Below, piece by piece: positions 58,521 to 64,000 of a stretch of 64,000 nucleotides of DNA (positions are counted from its first letter, which is position 1; every line of letters begins with the position of its first letter). The position numbers and the translations under genes were made by a program. The notes below the pieces were generated by a model, which worked only from the letters and a program-made list of their open reading frames with translations, was not told the origin of the DNA and did no database searches. Source of the DNA: Zantedeschia hybrid cultivar. Lineage: Eukaryota > Streptophyta > Magnoliopsida > Alismatales > Araceae. Where the stretch lies: the NCBI GenBank assembly GCA_030544215.1, contig JARZZO010000002.1:30627395-30691394 (forward strand), in the 5' to 3' direction.

Positions 58521-58801
58521 GCAGTGGCTAGGGAGGGTTTTTGGTCACACCAAAACCTTAGCCAAACGCATCACAACGCATGTGATCATCTAAACATCAC
58601 CAAGACGACCTTGTTCTTCGTCCCACAAAGAACGCAAGAAACACCAAAAAAAAAAAATTGATTTTGCAGGAACGATATTAATCAAATTAATTATATATTC
58701 ATCCCATGAACATTGTTCTTCAAACAAAATCGAATAATATGCATGGAATATAACTAGAAAATTATATTTCGGAATCCGAAACGGCGAAGAACACAGTGAA
58801 A

Positions 58802-58817
58802 CCTGGCTCTGATACCA
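58802..58817 (-). other. copia-B primer-binding site (initiator-Met tRNA)
   Basis: On the minus strand TGGTATCAGAGCCAGG, one base after the LTR. This is the standard plant copia site complementary to initiator-Met tRNA. Confidence 0.95.
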
Positions 58818-58818
58818 C

Positions 58819-60373
58819 TGTTGGGATCGCTGTGTCGGGATCCGACCGAAAAACGCAGCGGAATAATATGTTCGGAATCGGATCCATCCCATTTCGATTG
58901 TTAAAATAAAACCGAAGAAAATCGAGTTCACCTTGCGCGGATTCGAATCCGCGTTCGTTTTTCGGTTCCGTTGGAGCGATGCCGCAAGTCGCGCATATGC
59001 CCGACCTCTAGCGGTATTCACGCGGTTCTCCTCGCGATGGATCGTCCTCGCTTTCTCACTCGCTGCGGCGTTCGTAGATCCCCTCTGGCTGCGCGTAATC
59101 CGCCGCGACATGTGGATTCTGAATCTCCCGTCGGATGGAAGCCGGAGCAGTCGGGAACCGCACGCCCAGAAGAGAGAGAGAAAGAGAGAAAGAACGAATG
59201 ACGGGTAGGTCAGGGTTGCTGGCCCCGGACGTGAAATCCATTCTTTTATAATAAGTCAGTTTGCAGTTTTTCATAAAAATCCAGACTTATCCGAAATCCT
59301 GTCAGATTATCCATCGACTTGAAAACCATTTGCGTGTGACCCTCTAGGCACAAATACCAGTCCAGTTAATAGCCCATTAAGTCCAGTAACCATTTACTGA
59401 CCCACTAAATTAATTAATATCCTTATATTCAATTAATCAACCGAATTTAATGTCCCACAATAAATTCGGACGGACTGCTGATTACGTTGGATGCCAACCA
59501 ACATCGCGTGATCCTGGATGGCACTAGGGTTATCGCAACCCTCTATTGGAACCTTTCTGTCATCGGTTAGCGCGCGGATATAATCCTTCATCCGTGCAAT
59601 GTTCCCGAATCGACCTAGGGCATGGTTTACTGTTAAACCCTATTCGGTCGATTCACTTGAATCAGATGCTGCTAATCTGAATCCGATAACTCCTTATCGA
59701 TTACAGAGTCCACCCTGGCCAGGGACTTTAAGCGCATCATTTCCGGAACATTCTCTCTCAAACTACCGAGAGTGGATGATCCCGTATTGAACACACAATT
59801 ACCTTCGAGGGCAATTCCCTGAACCCGATCTCTTGACTTATTGATAACCCATGGTTAGGGATTCGTTCGTCAAGGTCAAAGCTCAGAAACCTACCAACAA
59901 GATATCTTTGGAGTCTCAGGTCCAAAGATCATCCACGCAACCGTGACAAATGAATCGAGCTGGTTAACAGTGAGGTGATTACTATCCAGCGATTCATAGT
60001 CGGATCAGTTCAGTGAACTCATTCACCAATGAGCACCTATAGGTTCAACATAGTGTTTCCACACAAGTGACTTATGGGATCAGTCACCCTCATTATATGA
60101 GATGAAGTAACCTATACTAGTCTATCCGGATGTTCGATGTCCTATCTCAAACATCCTATAACTATGAACAATTAAGAACATGTGTTTATAAGTCTTCAGT
60201 CCCGTAATTATGATCTCATCATAATCCGAAGAATGTTGCACATGTTCATGGACTTCATCGTGATACGATAAACACAGATCGAATTAATTACACACAATGA
60301 ATTATTTCCATTTATTAATAATCTGAATAAGTACATAGTATCGGATTGGCTTTGAGACCATCTAATACTAACA
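58819..60373 (-). repeat. copia-B 5' LTR (right on plus strand)
   Basis: 1555 bp partner of 50984-52536. TATA box on minus at 59244-59250. Several G/C core CpG sites retained here are mutated in the other LTR. Confidence 0.94.
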
Positions 60374-60378
60374 TAAAG
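60374..60378. repeat. Target-site duplication of copia-B, right copy (TAAAG)
   Basis: Matches 50979-50983. Confidence 0.93.
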
Positions 60379-63205
60379 AACATCATATCAGTATCTTGTT
60401 TGGATAAGATGGGATATAGGTTGTCTATTGATAATAAAAGTTGTTCGATTTATTATGGTAATAAATTAATAGCTTCGACATCTTTAGTCAATGGTCTATA
60501 TCTTTTAGATGTTTCTTATTACAATCTTCAAATTAATAATGTTCTTAATAAGAACAAGAATTGTGTAAACCAAGCCTACATGTGGCATTGTAGACTTGGG
60601 CATATTGGTGAAAGCAGGTTGCAAAGATTGCACAAGTATGGTTATTTAAATGCATTCGATTATGAATCGTTTGCGACACGTGAGTCCTGTCTTATAGGAA
60701 AGATGGCAAAATCTCTATTTATTAGACATAGAGAACGTGCCAAAGATATTTTGAAACTAATACATTCAGATGTATGTGGTCCAATGTCCACCTAAGCCAA
60801 AGGTGGCATTTCATACTTCATCACGTTCATCGATGACTTTTCAAGATTCGGCTATGTGTACTTAATGAAGTACAAGTCGGAAGCATTTGAGAAGTTCAAG
60901 GAGTTCAAAAATGAGTTAGGAAAGAGTATTAAAGCTCTTCGATCAGATCGAGAAGGAGAATACTTGAGTACTAATTTCACATAATTCTTAAAAGATAATG
61001 ATATCTTTTCTCAGCTGACCCCTCCATATACACCACAGATGAATGGTGTATCAAAAAGGAGGAATCGCACCTTGTTGGACATGGTGCGATCCATAATGAG
61101 CTTTTCGGGATTACCAGTGTCCCTCTGGGGATATGCTCTAGAGTCAGCAGCATAGCTTCTAAACAGAGTACCCAGCAAGTCTGTGACCTCTACTCCATAT
61201 GAGATATGGAAAGGTGGGAAACCAGAATTTAAATATGTTAAAGTCTGGGGTTGTCCTCCTCATGTAAAGAGGCATGATCCAGACAAGCTAGAATCATGAA
61301 CTGATAAATGCAGGTTTGTGGGATATCCAAAGAAAACCTTTGGATACTACTTTTACCATCCTGGTGAACAAAAGGTGTTTGTCGCCAGGAAAGTTGCCTT
61401 CTTGGAAGAGGAATACCTTCTCTAGGAGGACAGTGGGAATAAAATAATATTGGAAGAGGTTCCAAATCTCCAAACAGCTGCAATATCATCAGATGAGATA
61501 TCAGTTCCTGATCTGTTCAAGTACACACAAATGAGCCTCGTAGAGCTGGTAGAGTACCTAGATTACCCAAACGATATGTGGGACATATTGCTGAAGGTAA
61601 GTCTAAGATAGAATATAATGAGGATGACGATCCTAAATCCTACCAGGAGGCTATAGAAGGCCCAGAAGCCGGAAAATGGCGAGAAGCCATGAACTCAAAA
61701 ATCCAGTCCATGTACACTAATCAAGTTTGGAACTTGGAGGACTTGTCCGAAGGTATTGTACCCATCGGGTGCAAGTGGATCTTTAAAAGAAAGATCGGTG
61801 CTAATGGACGGATCGACACTTATAAGGCAAGATTGGTAGCAAAGGGATATCATCAAAGGCAAGGAATTGACTATGACGAGACTTTCTCACCAGTTGCCAT
61901 GATAAAGTCGATCAGAGTTCTACTCGCCATAGCTGCACACTACGATTATGAGATTTGGTAGATGGATGTGAATACTATCTTCCTTATTGGTAACCTTGAG
62001 GAAGAGGTATATATGATACAACCAAAAGGTTTCACATCCAACATGAATCTTCAGATAAAGTGTGCAAGGTTCAAAGGTCCATTTATAGATTGAAGCAAGC
62101 TTTCCGGAGTTGGAACATAAGATTGACGAGGTTGTCAAGTCTTATGACTTCATTAAGAATGAAGATGAGCCTTGTGTGTACAAGAAGACCAGTGGGAGTG
62201 CAGTCACCTTCTTAGTTCCTTACGTAGATGATATACTACTCATTGGAAATGATGTAGCTATGATGTCATCAATAAGGATCTAGTTATCGAAAAACTTCTC
62301 TATGAAAGATTTGGAAGAAGCATCTTACGTATTGGGAATACGGATCTATAGAGATAGATCAAAGAGGATGCTCGGAATGACTCAATCCTTGTACATAGAT
62401 ACTATAGTCAAAAGGTTTGACATGGAAAATTCTAAGAGAGGTCTCATACCGATGAGACATGAAATTAATCTCTCAAAGGATCAGTCTTCTAAGACTCCTA
62501 ATGAGAGGGCATTCATGGATAGAGTACCTTATGCCTCTACCATAGGATCTATCATGTATGCCATGCTATGTACACGGCCTGATATTGCATATGCTCTAAG
62601 TGTTACGAGCAGATTTCAGGTTGATCCAGACGAAGAGCACTAGAAGGCAGTGAAATGTATCCTTAAGTACTTAAGAAGAACTAAGGATATGTTTATTGTC
62701 TATGGAGGAGGTGACTTGAAACTGCGAGGCTATACTGGCTCAAGTTTCCAGTCAGATCCAGATGATAACAAGTCTACATCTAGATTTGTGTTTACTTTGA
62801 ACGGAGGCGCAGTGTGCTGGAAGAGTTCCAAGCAAACAACCACTGCAGATTCGACGACTGAAGCTGAGTACATCGCTGCAGCTGAAGCCGCCAAGGAAGC
62901 AGTATGGTTGAAGAAATTCATTACCGACCTCAGCGTAGTTCCCAACATCTCTAAACCTGTTCCGCTGTTGTGCGACAACAATGGAGCTATTGCACAAGTG
63001 AAAGAGCTGCGGTCTCATCAGAAATCGAGCATATTTTAAGGTGCTTTCATCTCATCAGAGAGATTATATCCAGAAGAGATGTAGTGATGGAAAAAGTTCC
63101 ATCTATCGACAATATAGCAGATCTACTGCAAAGCCGTTGGCACAAAATATGTTTGAGCGTCACCTTGACTCTATAGGATTAGTACATAAAAGTGATTGGC
63201 TTTAG
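60379..63205 (+). pseudogene. copia-A pol: GAG-pre, integrase, RT, RNase H, heavily decayed
   Basis: Resumes at NIISVSCLDKMGYRL. GAG-pre MWHCRLGHIGESRL, integrase HSDVCGPMST then TAA at 60795, RSDREGEY and SKRRNRTL (catalytic E changed to K). RT starts at about 61630 (GKWREAMNS, GCKWIFKRK, DETFSPVAMIKS). Frameshifts lie at 61500 and about 62040-62200, YVDD at about 62223, then RNase H (RGYTGSSF, TTEAEYIAA) to the stop at 63203. At least ten stops or indels; it cannot encode active proteins. Confidence 0.9.
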
Positions 63206-63219
63206 TCCAAGTGGAAGAT

Positions 63220-64000
63220 TGTTAGTTTTAGGTGACCTACAAGCCAATATGACTTTGTAATCTCGTTCATTTATTAATAAAATGGCATTATGTTCATTGT
63301 ATGTAAATCGTATTAATTATCATCTCATAATGAAGTCCATGAATATGTGCGATAGTTATCAGATTATGATGAGATCATACTAATGAGACTGATCACTCAA
63401 ACACACATATTCTTAAAAGTTCATAGTCGGAGGATATCCGAGAAGGACATCGCATATCCGGTTAGACTAGTATATATTACTCCTGCTCATATGATGAGGG
63501 TAACTAATCTCATAGTCACTTGTGCAGAGACACTAAGGCGAATCTGTAGGTGCTCATTAGAGAATGAGTTCACTGAACTGATCTGAGTGAATCGCTGGAT
63601 GGTATAGTATCTCACTGTCAACTAGCTTGATTCTATTGTTGTAGTTGCGTAGATGGTCCTCGGACCTGAGACACTAAGGACACCTTGTCGGTGAACTTAT
63701 GTGCTTTGACCTTGATTTATGAATCTCTAACCACGGGATTCTAAACAGCTAAGGATTGGGTACAGCGGAATACCGTTGAAGGGAATTGAGTGTCAATAAG
63801 AAATCATTCGCTCTCGGTACTTAGAGAGAGAATGCTCTAGGAAGGATGCGCGGAAGTCCCTGGCTAGGGCGGACGATAATATCGGGAAAAGAGTTTTCCA
63901 ATATTATTCGGCAGCATCCGATCCAAGTGAATCAACCGGTTAGGATTTGACAGTATACCATACCATGAGTTGACTCGAGAGCATTGTACGAATAAAGGAT
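63220..64000 (+). repeat. copia-A 3' LTR, first ~780 bp
   Basis: Matches 10158 to about 10940. The window ends inside it. Purine tract AAGTGGAAGAT at 63209-63219 precedes it. Confidence 0.94.

Larger units (their letters stand above)
50984..60373 (-). mobile_element. Ty1/copia element copia-B, reverse strand, complete
   Basis: LTRs 58819-60373 (5' for the element) and 50984-52536 (3'), duplication TAAAG, intact primer site, leader, gag-pol and purine tract. 9.39 kb. It is related to copia-A in all coding domains but retains the gag core that copia-A and copia-0 lack. LTRs differ at several tens of positions (roughly 97% identity by eye). Coding region has two frameshifts and about seven stops. 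Confidence 0.94.
10158..64000 (+). mobile_element. Ty1/copia element copia-A, host of three nested insertions, 3' end outside window
   Basis: 5' LTR 10158-11703, leader 11704-13033 and 37445-38861, gag-pol 38862-39040, 50582-50983 and 60379-63205, 3' LTR from 63220. Removing T, Athila and copia-B with one copy of each 5-bp duplication leaves a continuous element of about 9.3 kb, close to copia-B at 9.39 kb. The coding region has many stops and frameshifts. Copia-A shares the internal gag deletion with copia-0. Its LTR is related to the copia-B LTR but clearly diverged. Confidence 0.92.

Overview
The window is plant nuclear DNA made almost entirely of nested LTR retrotransposons. I find no intact host gene, no rRNA or tRNA gene and no bacterial-type gene organisation. 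The evidence for a plant is a Ty3/gypsy element with a second, archaeal-type RNase H (Tat/Ogre lineage), an Athila-type gypsy element with its DLGAS protease motif, plant copia elements primed by initiator-Met tRNA, antisense genes with the plant mobile domain (PMD), and coding decay dominated by C-to-T and G-to-A stops as expected from cytosine methylation. The species cannot be named from this sequence.

Layout. 1-4577: truncated copia element (copia-0). 4578-9540: old low-information sequence with a MITE-like inverted repeat (6301-6786) and a decayed Myb/SANT-like fragment (8245-8740). 9550-10157: reverse-oriented copia LTR fragment. 10158 to beyond 64000: one copia element (copia-A) split by three later insertions, each with a matching 5-bp target-site duplication. 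These are a 24.4-kb Tat/Ogre-like gypsy element T (13034-37439, ATAGT), an 11.5-kb Athila element (39041-50576, ATAGC) and a reverse-strand copia-B (50984-60373, TAAAG). T itself carries a 4.2-kb giant inverted-repeat insertion (27236-31449, CATCC). By-eye LTR comparison makes Athila the youngest (about 99% identity), with copia-B and T older (roughly 96-97%).

How the parts work together. T has gag, protease with G-patch, RT, RNase H, archaeal RNase H and integrase on the plus strand, all decayed. Downstream lie two intron-containing antisense PMD genes. Athila keeps gag-pol in one reading frame broken by four stops. Copia-0 and copia-A share the same internal gag deletion and were probably mobilised in trans, whereas copia-B has the full gag.

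Most unusual signals: (1) a 34-bp dyad repeat of two 12-bp inverted halves around exactly ten variable bases, at least 38 copies, nearly all in T and its nested insertion, including an 87-bp tandem array; (2) four leader stem-loops per copia element whose loops are conserved while the stems differ yet still pair; (3) a predicted ~400-nt folded RNA domain before the Athila 3' LTR. I know of no published description of these three, but I could not search.
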